Below, in pieces: positions 1 through 10,409 of a stretch of 64,000 bases of DNA. The first letter of the stretch is position 1. Each line of letters starts with the position of its first letter. The stretch comes from Blakeslea trispora. Taxonomy: Eukaryota > Mucoromycota > Mucoromycetes > Mucorales > Choanephoraceae. Under the pieces are notes generated by a model that saw nothing but the letters and a program-made list of their open reading frames with translations, was not told the DNA's origin and did not search any database. Location: positions 682,001 to 746,000 of the forward strand of contig JAIWNE010000003.1 of assembly GCA_025331445.1 (NCBI GenBank), in the 5' to 3' direction. A program made the translations under genes and the position numbers.

Positions 1-3000
1 TGAGAAATGGTCAATGCTCTTCATTTAGATATTCAAAATAATGATAAGAGGTTTTATTCTTTATGTTGTGGCTTATGGTAGCTAATTTAACAACAGAAGA
101 AGCAGCTTTGTCATCAGAGCAGTTCTTGGTATTTTTAAAGACAAAGACCAGCAGTTGTCTTCAGATATAAGTCTTGAGTATTTAAGAGCTCTAGCAAACT
201 AGAGACCATCTTTGCTTCTGGCCTTGAATCGTTTCTTTGTTTTATTCAGCAATCCTATTCTTAACTATAGCATCTATGGGTCTTCAGTAAAGCTATATTC
301 TGCCAGTCAGCTGGGGATTTGATGCTTTCGGACAACAGCTTTTCGTTTTCTAGAAGATAAAATCTATTTCTTCTTCTTCAACAGATGTAAACAGACCGCA
401 ATACTGTAAAAGATATCAGTCGATTATAAACATATTAAGCACATTGCTTTTTACAATATAAAATCCTAATATAGTTTTGCATTATTACTTGGTAGCTACA
501 ATTGGTACATGTTGGATGTTATGTAGCGTGTTTTGGAATTAAGTGGAACATCATGGATGTTCATACACAAGCCTTCATTTTGAGTGACTCTTTTAAAAAA
601 AAAAGCATTGTCGACTGACTGAGGATAAGATATTATAAAACTAAAGCTAGACAACTATAAACTTGTTGTTTTTTATAGAATAAGACGTATACTGTTGATA
701 AATCAAATGGTATAATTCATTCTCTTTCCTTCTTAGCATGATTGGCTCAAGCTATTTATCAATTGACAGAGGCGATGTCAAAAAATCAGCTCAAGGGTGT
801 CTTTTCCTTTTTCTTTTTCTTGTAAAGCACCAACTGTTAGGTATATTTCCTAGCTTAATCTTCAATGAAGCAACCATACTTGTTTACCAGAGAACAAATT
901 CTACTCATCAATTCAATTAACACCAACAAGGATTGCTCCAACAAAGTGTTGACTATTTTGGGGAATTTTTTTGGAGTACAAGCAAGTCTCAGCCGCAAAA
1001 GTAGCACGAGTCTATGATTATATTTTGTAACACTGCAAACATTTGGTGTTACTTTAAACCGATCAAGCATACCTAAAAAAATAGGAGCAAGCGGTATATA
1101 TTTTTGTTACTATCCATTGTCTTATAGAGTGTTTCAGTAAGCGTACTACTTGTATCAGACAAGAAAGAAGAGATGTTTGCAAATCAAAGTAATAAAATAA
1201 GATTTATCTGAAATCCTATAGATGAATATGTCTCTGTCCTCCCCTCCCCCTCTTTTCAGGTCATTAACAGAAATTTGCTCTACTTCATTTATGTAGTACG
1301 TCAGAGCCATTCACAAGAGGAAAAGAAATGCACATGATTTTCTCATTGGTGAGCATGTTAAACAGCAATAATAGATCATGGAAGAGACAAAAATACAAGA
1401 CTTTGATGTAAACTTCTTCTAGTTGAAATACATACACTTCCTTAAATCAAAGAATAGATTTTGTTTCGGGACATTGCTGTCAAGTTCAGTTGAATGATAT
1501 TGTAAAGGGAGATCTTCTTTGCATGTAATTACCAAGAACACGTACACCAGTTGGCAATAAATTCAATGTGTCAATAAACTGAGCAACATCAAACACATGT
1601 CAAACAAAGAAGAAGGTTAGTAGCAGATCAAACAACAAGCAAGAAGTAGTGAACCAAATCAAGCAAAATAGTCATTGGTAGTTCTCCACATCTTCTTTCT
1701 GGCTCGAATGCTATGTTAACATGTCTCCTTCTCTGTCACTTTCACATGAAGTTTTTTTAGATCAGATAAGATTGAGCAGGTGGCCTTCTTCTTGCTTCTG
1801 AGTCTACCTCACCTTCTATCTAGATAATTTCCTTGAGTTTTCTTATTTTCATGCGTTCTCAATTGATTTTTTAGGTTACATTCAGTGATCATGTTTTTTT
1901 ATTCTTACTGCAAATAGCATGAGTTACAAGAAAGAAAGACGAAGCAGTGATTTTGAATTTACTTTTTTTTTTCTTTTGTCACTTAACATCAAGCTGTACT
2001 TTTTTTTTTTGCAAGAACAAGAATGAATAAAACAAAGGAGCTAATGTCAGATCTATGACAGAAGCTTCATTACTATCATGATGTGTATAAAACAGGACGT
2101 GTGATTGGTAAATTCTGTCGTTCTTGTACCGTGCTTTTAGCATGAACCTTGTGTTCCTATTTCTATGTAAAACTATAGCTGTGAGACCATTCTATTTGTT
2201 TCTCTTTGCGTTACTCAATGCACTAACGATACACCAAATTTCAAAAAGTCTCAGCATTCGTAACTTGGACGGAAAAAATGAAGAGGTTGGGAAGTTGCTT
2301 GGCAAAGCTACGCGAGATAGTTGCCTGACAAAAGAAAACAACGAGTTCGCATCAAATAGCAAATAGCACCAAGATGTATGTCGCATACATGTCAAACAAT
2401 TAGAAAAGAGCGAGAAATCAATAAACATGCCTTATCCTATAGTAGAACAATAGACTCTTTCTCTCTGTCTATCTCGAAACAAAGAATATAGCACGAATTG
2501 AATTGTATAGGGTGGGAAGATGAGATTAGATGGAGTTCAAAGTTAATAATAATATACTCTTTTTAAACATTTTCAAAATGCTCTTTTTGTAAGGTTGAGC
2601 ACTCATCTGTCAATCACCTTTCCCTCCCCCTTCCTTTTATTTATCTTGTCAAGTGACTATGACACTCGTCCTTGTTTATATCTCTTTTGTTGATTGTAAG
2701 AGAAAAAACATTGGGCATCAATGCCTGTATAATCTAATCAAAGCAACTCTAATTGTGTTCTATGTCACTAAACCTAGATAGCTAAGAAAGATGAGAAAAT
2801 ATCTTAAAATACTCTGTTGTGGAGTTGAATAAACAATAATCAAAAGATTTGTTACACTACATAGTAGTAAACCAAATTAGCTTAATAATTGGTGTAGCAA
2901 TCCTTTTGATTCAGGGACATAGTAAAATAATTCAGGAACAAGTGGTAAATTTTATAGTGTGAGAAAAAAGAACAAAGTCACCAAAAATAGCTTGCTCTAG

Positions 3001-3444
3001 TGGTCAAGTAAAAAGAAAAACTTGATTTATAGCTTTCTCTGATCTATAGCCTTATGAAGATCAAAGAGATAGCCCCTCTCCCCCCAATGATTTTTTTACT
3101 TTCTATAGAGATATATACAATTAGCACAGACATATTGAAAGTTCATATCTGTCGGATAATGAAATACTAGATCACTTGCATCTGTCCCTAATTAATTTTC
3201 CTTTTTACAAAAAAAAAAAAACTTTGATCATTGTTTCACTTGGATCTGATTGGGCTACACACTGCTTTTCTTTACAAGTCAGTGGTTACGCAGCCATATG
3301 GAGTATATCTTCTTTTCTCGGAGTGTATTAGGTAACTACAGCCGAGAGGTTTGTATCACTCCTACCATCTAATACTATTTTATTCAGCTCAAAAAAAGAA
3401 AGGCGATGTTACTCTATCGTTGACAAGCAATTCAATTCAATTTT
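1..3444. other. Intergenic region, no recognisable gene
   Basis: AT-rich sequence with many homopolymer tracts and only short open frames whose translations look like random AT-rich peptides. A short minus-strand stretch around 255-355 reads with a coding-like texture (a Leu-Glu-Asn-Glu-Lys block) but is bounded by stops on both sides, so it is at most a fossil. I see no RNA gene, repeat array or transposase motif. Confidence 0.5.
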
Positions 3445-3454
3445 TATATAAATA
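3445..3454 (+). promoter_or_regulatory. TATA box of lipase A
   Basis: TATATAAATA lies 117 nt before the lipase A start codon and is followed by a pyrimidine-rich stretch, the usual layout of a strongly expressed fungal secretory gene. The assignment rests on sequence and spacing only. Confidence 0.55.
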
Positions 3455-3570
3455 GCTTGCTCATTCTCTTTTTTTTCTCAATATCTTCATCTCAAACTTC
3501 CATTCATTTCTTTTTCAAGAAACCAGCCAATCGTTTTAGATACTCTTTCCCTTCTTTTCTTGCTTAAACA

Positions 3571-5155
3571 ATGGTCTCATTCACTTCTATCACTCAAAGC
3601 GCCAACGTTTTGCTTTTGGCTTCATTGTTCCTCGGATCTGTTCAAGCTGCTCCTGCTCCCTCAAAGCATAACACTACTCTTGTTGATCTTCATGAAGTCC
3701 ACCTCTTGAACGTCATTCCCGATATCATCTCAAGCAGAACTCGTCCTGCTCATGTCCCTGCCGTAGATCATGATGTAGAAGCTGAAGGTATCAAGGCTAA
3801 CAAGATCTGGTACGAAAAGCATGGTGGTGACTTCAAATTCGACAAGCGTGATTCCAACACTGTTGCCGGTATGACCATGAATGCTCCTGCTGATGCTCCT
3901 CCAATCAACCTTTTGGCTTCTGATGATACTGTTTCTGCTTCTGCTGGTCAAGTTGCTCAATTCAAGAAGTATGCCGGTATTGCTGCTACTGCTTACTGTG
4001 ATGCTGTTACCAACTCAAAGGCTTGGTCCTGTACTCAATGTAAGATTGCTGCTCCTGGAGGTGTTGTTGTCGCTAGCTTCAATGTTGGATCTGACACTGT
4101 TGGTTTCGTTTTGAGAAGTGATGCTGACCGAACCATCTACTTGGCATTCCGTGGTAGTAAGACCATTTCTAACTGGGTCACTGTAAGTTACATATATATA
4201 CATGTATACATTTGGGTCAAGTCAATTGATTGTTTATTTTATTAGAATTTAAACTTCGGTTTGACCAATTACACTCCTGTTCAAAAAGCTAAAGTTCATA
4301 CAGGTAACTGCCCAACTGCTTATTGTTATCCTCATCATCTCTTAACATTGTATTTCTTTTCTCTCTTACAGGATTCTACAATGCCGCCAAGAGCGCAATT
4401 AATTCATACTTCCCTGTCATTCAGAGTCAACTCAACAGCTACCCTGGATACAAAGTTGTTGCCACTGGGTAATATCATGGCTTGTCCTTTCATTGCAGTT
4501 CACAATCTAATCCTACAATTGCTTTTTTTTTAGTCATTCCTTGGGTGGTGCTTTAGCTACACTTGCTGGTTTGGAACTTTACCAACGTGAGCAACGTCTT
4601 TCTCCTGCTAATCTTTCCATCTACACCGTTGGCTCTCCTCGTGTTGGTAACCCTGAGTTTGCCTACTATGTTGCAAGCACTGGTATCACCGTCTCCCGTT
4701 CTGTGAACGAGAGAGATAGTAAGTATCATCTTGTAATTCTTTTAAATACCAGTTGATCTGACCATTTCTTTCTCTTTTAGTTGTTCCCCATGTCCCCCCT
4801 GCCAACTTTGGTTTCCTTCATCCTGGTGTTGAAGCTTGGACCAAGAGTGCCGGTAATGTCCGTAAGTATTAAGACCTTTTTTTTTTTAAATGAGAGAAAC
4901 ATGCAACGGGAACAAAAGAGAAAGTCCGCAAGCAGAAGAAGAAAAATTCTAATTTGCATTTCTATAGAACTTTGTACTTCTAATACTGAGAGCAAGAAAT
5001 GTTCCAACACCATCGTTCCTTTCACAAGCATTTCTGACCATTTGACGTAAGTAGAACATAAAAAAGAGGAAAACAAATTAAAGATGATCGGATCAAATTA
5101 CTAATCTTTTTTCTTGAATAGTTATTATGGCATCAATCAAGGCAGCTGCAAATAA
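3571..5155 (+). CDS. Secreted triacylglycerol lipase A (Rhizopus/Rhizomucor type, class 3)
   Basis: Extracellular triacylglycerol hydrolase made as a prepro-enzyme. Seven exons close in one frame: 3571-4182, 4246-4303, 4372-4468, 4534-4718, 4781-4861, 4968-5046 and 5122-5155, giving 381 aa (Rhizopus oryzae lipase is about 392). Residues 1-27 form a signal peptide. The propeptide carries the WYEKHGGD and ADAPPI motifs and a Lys-Arg pair at 92-93 suited to Kex2-type cleavage. The nucleophile elbow GHSLGG places Ser258. By spacing in the family the acid is Asp317 (NERD) and the histidine His369 (SDHL). Paired cysteines and the ending YYGINQGSC match the family. All introns are GT-AG. Spacing of the catalytic residues suggests an active enzyme. 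Confidence 0.95.
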
Positions 5156-5382
5156 ATTCGGAACGATTTTACCCCAAAAAAGTAGGAAACCTTTTTTGTT
5201 TCCTTGTATAGTCTAGCTGGGCTTTCAATTCTATAGCTTATTTATTTATTTGCGGACACTTAATACAGTGTATCCACCCCTCAATAAAAACACCTTTTTT
5301 AAAAAAAGAATTGACCTGAATTTAGAATCCAATTACCCACTTTTATGATCCCCAACTGCTCATTAATTTGAAGTTCAGTTGG
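5156..5382. other. 3' flank of lipase A
   Basis: Downstream region of lipase A with T-rich tracts, leading into the decayed transposase. A possible transposon end (CAGTGTATCCACCCCTC near 5273) lies here, but I could not find an inverted partner. Confidence 0.35.
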
Positions 5383-5880
5383 TTACTTCTTTGAGCTCCA
5401 TTTGGACAACTCTTCAAACTTCATTTGTTTAATTTTTTTGAAACATTGTACACCACTATTTAATGCTTTTATAGAAACTTTGTTGAGATAGCTTTGGAAC
5501 TGATTTATGGAGCGTCGAATGAAGCCTTTAAGATGCTCAACAGACATAGATTCAGCAGCTTCAATGATACGTGAAACAAGCGTTTCTGAATCTGTAAGAT
5601 AGATTCGTTTGAATTTGCCTTTACAATAGCCCAGAACTGCTCAATTGGGTTAAGTTTGGACGAGTGGTATACGAGTTAAAGCTTAGAGAAATAACAAAAT
5701 AAAAGGATCTTTTTATTACAGCTTGCAGGATGCAAGTCTTGGTGTAAAAAACACTAAGTTATCAATAATGAGCTTGTGCTCTTCTTCTTGGTGCTTCTTG
5801 GCCATTCCGACCCAGAATCCCTTTAAAAACCTACAACTCAACAACAAACTATTTGGGGGTCATGCTCTTTTTTAAAGACG
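5383..5880 (-). pseudogene. Decayed DDE transposase (Tc1/mariner-like) fragment
   Basis: Read on the minus strand, one frame gives Lys-Leu-Asn-Pro-Ile-Glu-Gln-Phe-Trp followed by Ala-Ile-Val-Lys, the signature around the third catalytic acid of Tc1/mariner and related DDE transposases. Just after it the frame shifts and continues for about 80 codons (Gly-Lys-Phe-Lys-Arg onward) to a stop at 5383. Upstream, separate frames retain a Lys-Leu-Ile-Ile-Asp-Asn block resembling the second catalytic Asp region. Several frame breaks show it is dead. No terminal inverted repeats were recognised. It lies between lipase A and the propeptide-like gene, so a transposon once inserted in this lipase cluster. 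Confidence 0.6.
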
Positions 5881-6203
5881 ACTGCAAAAACGCCACGCCC
5901 GCAGTATTTTTCCTTTTAAATATTGTATACATACACATGGAACTGTATATGTTATAAGCCCTCAATGATGTATGTTAGGAAAACATTCATCTATTTATTT
6001 AATCACAATAGCATTTAATGTCTTCTGATGTTTTAAGTGTTTTCTTAACAAACAAATAGATGATCAAAATGTACAACAAACAATTAAAAGGTTTAAACAA
6101 ACAAATGCACAAAATGTTTAATTCAATGTTTTGCTTAAACTAACAACTAAATAGCTGATTCTTGAGCCATATCCCAAAAGAAAGAAGGCCTACGCGTTTT
6201 TGC
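5881..6203. other. Short intergenic stretch
   Basis: AT-rich sequence between the transposase relic and the propeptide-like gene. I looked for a lipase catalytic exon downstream of that gene on the minus strand and saw none. Confidence 0.45.
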
Positions 6204-6461
6204 TTACATGGGAGGTGCGTTGGCAGGAGGTTCTAAAGTCAAGCCTCCTACAGTCTTGCCGTTTTCGTCCAGTGCATTGGCATCACCACCATGCTCTTTA
6301 AACCACTTGAGGTTCTTTTCCCTGGCTTCAGCTTCGGGATCAAAGTTCTTCATGGATTCGGGGACTTCTACAGGCTTTACGCGATCAGGAATAATAGGTG
6401 GTAAAGTAAAGTTGTCATTAGAGGCAGAGGAATCGTTGGGTGTTTGAGAATTATCGCTCAT
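6204..6461 (-). CDS. Stand-alone lipase propeptide-like protein (no catalytic domain)
   Basis: An 85-residue frame that aligns with the prosegment of lipase A but lacks a signal peptide and the whole catalytic domain. Shared features in order are the Pro-Ile-Ile ... Arg ... Pro ... Val-Pro stretch, PEAE (lipase A VEAE), WFKEHGGD (WYEKHGGD), and TVGGLTLEPPANAPP (TVAGMTM..ADAPP). The Kex2-type Lys-Arg site of lipase A is replaced by Leu-Asp-Glu. The N-terminal 20 residues are Ser/Asn-rich and polar, so the product should be cytosolic. The stop follows directly after APPM. In R. oryzae the prosequence is known to assist folding and inhibit the enzyme, so a trans-acting chaperone or inhibitor is possible. 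A decayed lipase paralogue is the alternative. The final ATG-TAA overlaps a GTAAGC donor-like site, but candidate downstream exons end at once. Confidence 0.6.
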   Translation of the reverse strand: MSDNSQTPNDSSASNDNFTLPPIIPDRVKPVEVPESMKNFDPEAEAREKNLKWFKEHGGDANALDENGKTVGGLTLEPPANAPPM

Positions 6462-7093
6462 TTGTATTAAAGAAAATGAAGAGAAAAGAGGTAAAGAAAT
6501 ACATGTCTAAAAAAATTCACACAAGAAGCAAACAAATGTTGTACAATGATGCTATCCTGAAATTTAAGTCTGCAAAGGAATTTCCGGAAACAAAAAACAA
6601 AGTCATGACAAAGGCCATTTAAGCAATGATGTCCTCTTGTTTTACTAGATCCATCATCAGAGCTAGTAGCAGGAAAAAAAAATAAAAGGTGATAGAGACA
6701 GCAGACTCTGCAGATGCTGTATGATCGATGCATTGGTCTAGGTCTGCACAAGTTTGTTTCTTTGAGAGAACATAACAGCTGTCAGTTTGGGGGGGGGGGC
6801 AGACAAAAAAGTAGACTTTAGTCAATTGCTTGCTTGCTTGTGTTCATATATTTCTTTAGTTGTTGGTCAAAGCAATTATTTATTCATCCAAATGTATTTT
6901 AAAGCATACTTTAACGATTAAATAAAAGAGAAAAGAAGTGCATCTTTATTTTATTTAAAGCTAAAAAGAACCACCAAGTTATATCAATGAGCGCGTTTTC
7001 CTGAATAAATTCTATAAAAACAAATAAAATGCCAAAATCTTAGTTCAACAGACCTTTATCATAAAAATAAAAGCCTGTATCCATCTTCCACAG
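6462..7093. other. Intergenic region upstream of the propeptide-like gene
   Basis: Probable promoter region of the minus-strand propeptide-like gene. It contains an 11-G run at 6789-6799, unusual in this AT-rich sequence. No gene is visible; short overlapping frames on both strands look random. Confidence 0.4.
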
Positions 7094-7402
7094 GACGTAG
7101 ACCTGTTTTGGCAGCGTGGAAGTCCTCCGATCCTCAACGTCAGTCAAAAACAATCAACTAGCCCAACAATCCTTCCCGAGAGAAGAAAAGCAAGACCAGA
7201 CCATTCAATAGCGTAAGCAACTAAAAAATTAGTTCGCGTTGGATCTACGAATAGAGAGGGCACGCACCTAAGTACTATAGCTTATCTCTCTTTTTACAGA
7301 GAAACCACTAAGCCCATCTACAACGGCCGCATATTGAAAAAGTCTTGGCGCCAACTGAGTTCTCCTGACAGATCAGAAGAGAGTCAAACTCAACTATACT
7401 GA
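7094..7402 (+). other. Possible two-exon coding fragment of unknown origin
   Basis: Two blocks, 7094-7212 and 7300-7402, join in frame across a plausible GTAAGC...TTTTTACAG intron and give 73 codons before a TGA. The first block is itself preceded by a good acceptor (CTTCCACAG), so it would be an internal exon, yet I find no convincing upstream exon or start codon. The stretch is richer in GC than its surroundings and the peptide is polar (Pro, Arg, Lys, Ser), with no recognised motif. It may be the remains of a gene or mobile element. Confidence 0.3.
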
Positions 7403-8502
7403 TGCAAGTTCAAAGACGCAGATGACTACACTTAACCATCCAAGTCACAGCTAGCGTTTTATACTATGATTTGCCGCTTGAGAAGCATAAAACAAGAAAA
7501 CACCAGCAAGAAAAACAACAAAATACACCTCGCACAAACTAGGGGTCCGCCTACGGGAGTAGTTGAGGCTAGTCAACCAACTTAGCAAAAAGGACAAAAA
7601 AGAAAAGAAAAAAGAAGTAAACTTCCTCTTTCCTCCCTTCCTGCTTCTACTAAAACTAGCAGCTGAGGAAAGACAAAGCTCTATGGCAAGCGCAATGCCT
7701 CCGATTGTAGGGTCAGGGTCATGGGTATTGGATGCTGTCATCCTTGCACATCTCGATAGAAGAGTAAGACTAAAGAAAAAAAAAAGAAAAAATTGTACGC
7801 GTAAGATGATTTTTTTTTTAAAAAAAAAAGGCGGACAATGAATTCTATTATAACGCGGCTTTAAATCATTTGCATTTATCATGAAAATGGCCAAGACAGA
7901 TTGGGCGATGAGCTATGGACTAGCTAGAGGAAGTCGTCAATTCCTACTGAAAACTTTAGTTCTTATCGAGAGAAATAAGAAATTGGAAGGCTGTTCTCTA
8001 AGAATTATATGGGGAAAAAACACTCATAGAAAAGCATATCGTGTGATGCTTTGTTGTCATCTTTACACTTGTTTTAGCAGAATCCTAAATCAAAGAGAGA
8101 AGGGTAATATCACTTCTTCTTTCTCTGTTATTGAAATCTTGATAAATTCTCTTGTAATTATCTTCAAAGTCGTCCAAAATTTCAGCAAAAGAAGTGGGCT
8201 TGTTTGAAGCCTTAGATTGCTAGTTTAAAAATTGACAAGATGATTTTGTAACACAAACATATTTGATATCAACATCTATAAGCGCATTCTGAAGGTATAT
8301 AAACGCATTCTCTGCCTTTGTATGTGCCTTCAACTAGACCATTAGATGCAAAAATAAATAAATCAAGTTAATTCACACAAAAATAATGAATGGAGTATTG
8401 TTATTAAAAGAAAAAAAGAGCTTTATAATTTATTGAATTGTATTACGAAAGAGAAATCTAATACACAACGGCTCAGCCGTAGTATATAGAAAAAGTTACA
8501 AC
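7403..8502. other. Intergenic region between coding fragment and lipase B
   Basis: Contains purine-rich stretches around 7590-7620 and 7775-7835 and overlapping short frames on both strands, none with a recognisable motif. The minus-strand 147-codon frame is mostly Phe/Ser/Arg-rich low-complexity translation of these tracts. The 3' flank of lipase B occupies the right end. Confidence 0.4.
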
Positions 8503-10326
8503 CTAAAAGCATGTACCCATTGGAATATTGTAGTATCTGTGGTTTTTGAGATATGTAATTAGCTTCTGTACATGAGTTTTAGTAATAGCTTCTGCTTACT
8601 GTAAGTGATCCATCATGTTGTTTGCAGCTGCAGCAGTTGAGACAGAACATTGAGGAGATTCGAGTTGAGTATTACAGATTTCTATTGCAAGACAATTGAA
8701 TAATTAGCATTAATTTTATCAATCGTCAATGAGGATATACTTACGAACAGAACCAGTAAGCTTCTTCCATGATTCTACACCAGGATGAACATAACCAGAA
8801 AGAGTTGGAGGGGTTTGAGGAATAGGATCCATTTTGTTGACAGAGCGGAATACAGGAACTTTGCTCTTGACAACATATTCAGCAAAAGCTTTGTTTCCGA
8901 CACGAGGGCCACCATAGGTGAAGATGGATAGGTTGCTTGAATTGATTCTGCTGTCGCGTTGGGTGAGGTCCATACCACCAAGCAAAGCCAATGCACCACC
9001 AAGAGAATGACTAGAAAATAGAATATATCAATACACTGGTTTGTTTAAAGATATTTTCTTATCTTACCCAGTGACAAGAATTTTGTAATCAGGGTTTGCA
9101 TCAAGTTGTGCCTTAACAATAGGGAAATAGGTGCCAACTGAATCTTTGATGGCTGATTGAAATCCTATAATGATGTCGGTTCATGAGTGAATTCACGTTC
9201 AATGTCGGATCAATGATGTACATACCTGAGTGAACACTGGCTCCTGAAGCAGCAGAATAAGGAACGGGCATTGCTTGGAAATCCTAAACAAAGAAAAGTT
9301 GAGATGTAAGTCTATCTTCAAAAAGAAAAAAATGCTTTGACTTACTGTCATCCAGTTTTGGGCTGAAATACTACCGCGGAAAACAAGGTAGATAGTTTTG
9401 TCAGCAGCACTGGTCATAACAAAGCCGTTGGTATCAGTCATAGGGGTTCTAAAGGTCTTGACAATTTTGCCATCGGAAACAGATTTTCTACATTGAGAAC
9501 AAGACCAAGTAGGCATATAAGAGACACAGTAAGCACCAGAAGCAACACCAGCGTATTTGGTAAAGGTACTGATTTGCTCTGAATTAGCAGTGATTACATC
9601 GGAGGCACGCTTAGTAAGACCAGCTTGACTTGTGCCCTTCTCCATAAACTTCTTGAATTCGCTAAATTGATCGAACTTGGTGATATCCTTGTACTTGCCG
9701 AACCAATCCTTGAGCTGACTCAATCCACCAGAGCTCAAACCAGATCCTGATGACTGACCAAACTTTTCCATCCACTGATTGAGCTTGAGTAATCCACCTT
9801 GCTGAAAGGCATCGTTACCTGAGGGAAGTGTTGCCAAAGGTAATTTAGGAAGACTTCCCAGACCGCTTAAACCTCCTAAGCCATTGCCGGATCCAAGACC
9901 CCCAAGACCCCCAAGACCTCCAAGACCACTATGGCCGCCGAGCCCACCGAGCCCACCGAGCCCACCAAGACCACTGAGACCATTGAGGCCACCTAGACCA
10001 CTACCAGAAGAGCTAGAAGAAGAGCTAGAAGAGGAGCCAGAGCTAGAGTCAGAGCTAGAGCTGGAACTGTTTTCACTAGAGCCACCAAGACCACTAAGGG
10101 CACCAAGGCCATTAAGAGCATCCAGGCCACTAGAGCTAGAAGCTGATTTTTCTTTTGTAGTTATTGTAGAGGTGGCAACAGACACACTGGCTGTAGAAGT
10201 AATAGAGATGGAAGTAGAAATGGATACAGTAGCATCAGCAACAGGTGCAGCATGAGTTGGATTCATCATTACACAAGTAAGAAGCAAAAGGTTAACACCT
10301 TGAGTAATAGTAGAAAAAGCAACCAT
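8503..10326 (-). CDS. Secreted triacylglycerol lipase B with Ser/Gly-Leu-rich insert
   Basis: Paralogue of lipase A. Six exons on the minus strand (10326-9346, 9283-9226, 9164-9068, 9010-8745, 8681-8600, 8536-8503) close in one frame of 505 aa. Residues 1-27 form a signal peptide closely matching lipase A. The nucleophile is Ser381 (GHSLGG), the acid Asp440 (KMDP), the histidine His493 (MDHL), with spacings of 59 and 53 residues as in the family. A Lys-Arg near residue 241 is the likely propeptide cleavage site. Residues 67-160 are a poly-Ser tract followed by many Gly-Leu-Gly-Gly units, absent from lipase A. The WYEKHGGD propeptide motif is replaced by unrelated sequence. Exons 2, 3 and the last have exactly the sizes of their lipase A counterparts (58, 97, 34 nt), but lipase A intron 4 is missing here. 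Confidence 0.94.
9850..10128 (-). repeat. Gly-Leu/Ser low-complexity repeat inside lipase B
   Basis: In-frame imperfect repeats encoding Gly-Leu-Gly-Gly units and a run of serines occupy the region between signal peptide and cleavage site. On the DNA level the units are 9-15 bp with synonymous variation (on the plus strand, CCAAGACCC and CCGAGCCCA types), so the array is not a very recent expansion throughout. Confidence 0.85.
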
Positions 10327-10400
10327 CTATATGTTGAGTTTTAAAGGAAGGGAAGGGGATTGCGTTGATTAATATTGGATTGATTCTTGCAAATCATGTC

Positions 10401-10409
10401 CTTTATATA
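10401..10409 (-). promoter_or_regulatory. TATA box of lipase B
   Basis: On the minus strand TATATAAAG ends 74 nt before the lipase B start codon. Together with the lipase A TATA box it suggests inducible promoters of similar build. Position and motif are the only evidence. Confidence 0.5.

Noticed and set aside
7451..7894. 147-codon minus-strand frame
   Set aside because: Mostly translated A/G-rich tracts (poly-Phe, Ser, Arg, Lys); no conserved block recognised.
9850..10128. CRISPR-like array
   Set aside because: Units are contiguous, 9-15 bp and in-frame coding, without spacers; a eukaryotic nuclear sequence is also not expected to carry CRISPR arrays.
9884..10255. 123-codon plus-strand frame rich in Arg-Pro-Pro and Glu-Leu
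   Set aside because: It is the antisense of the Gly-Leu/Ser repeats of lipase B; the composition is explained completely by the repeat.
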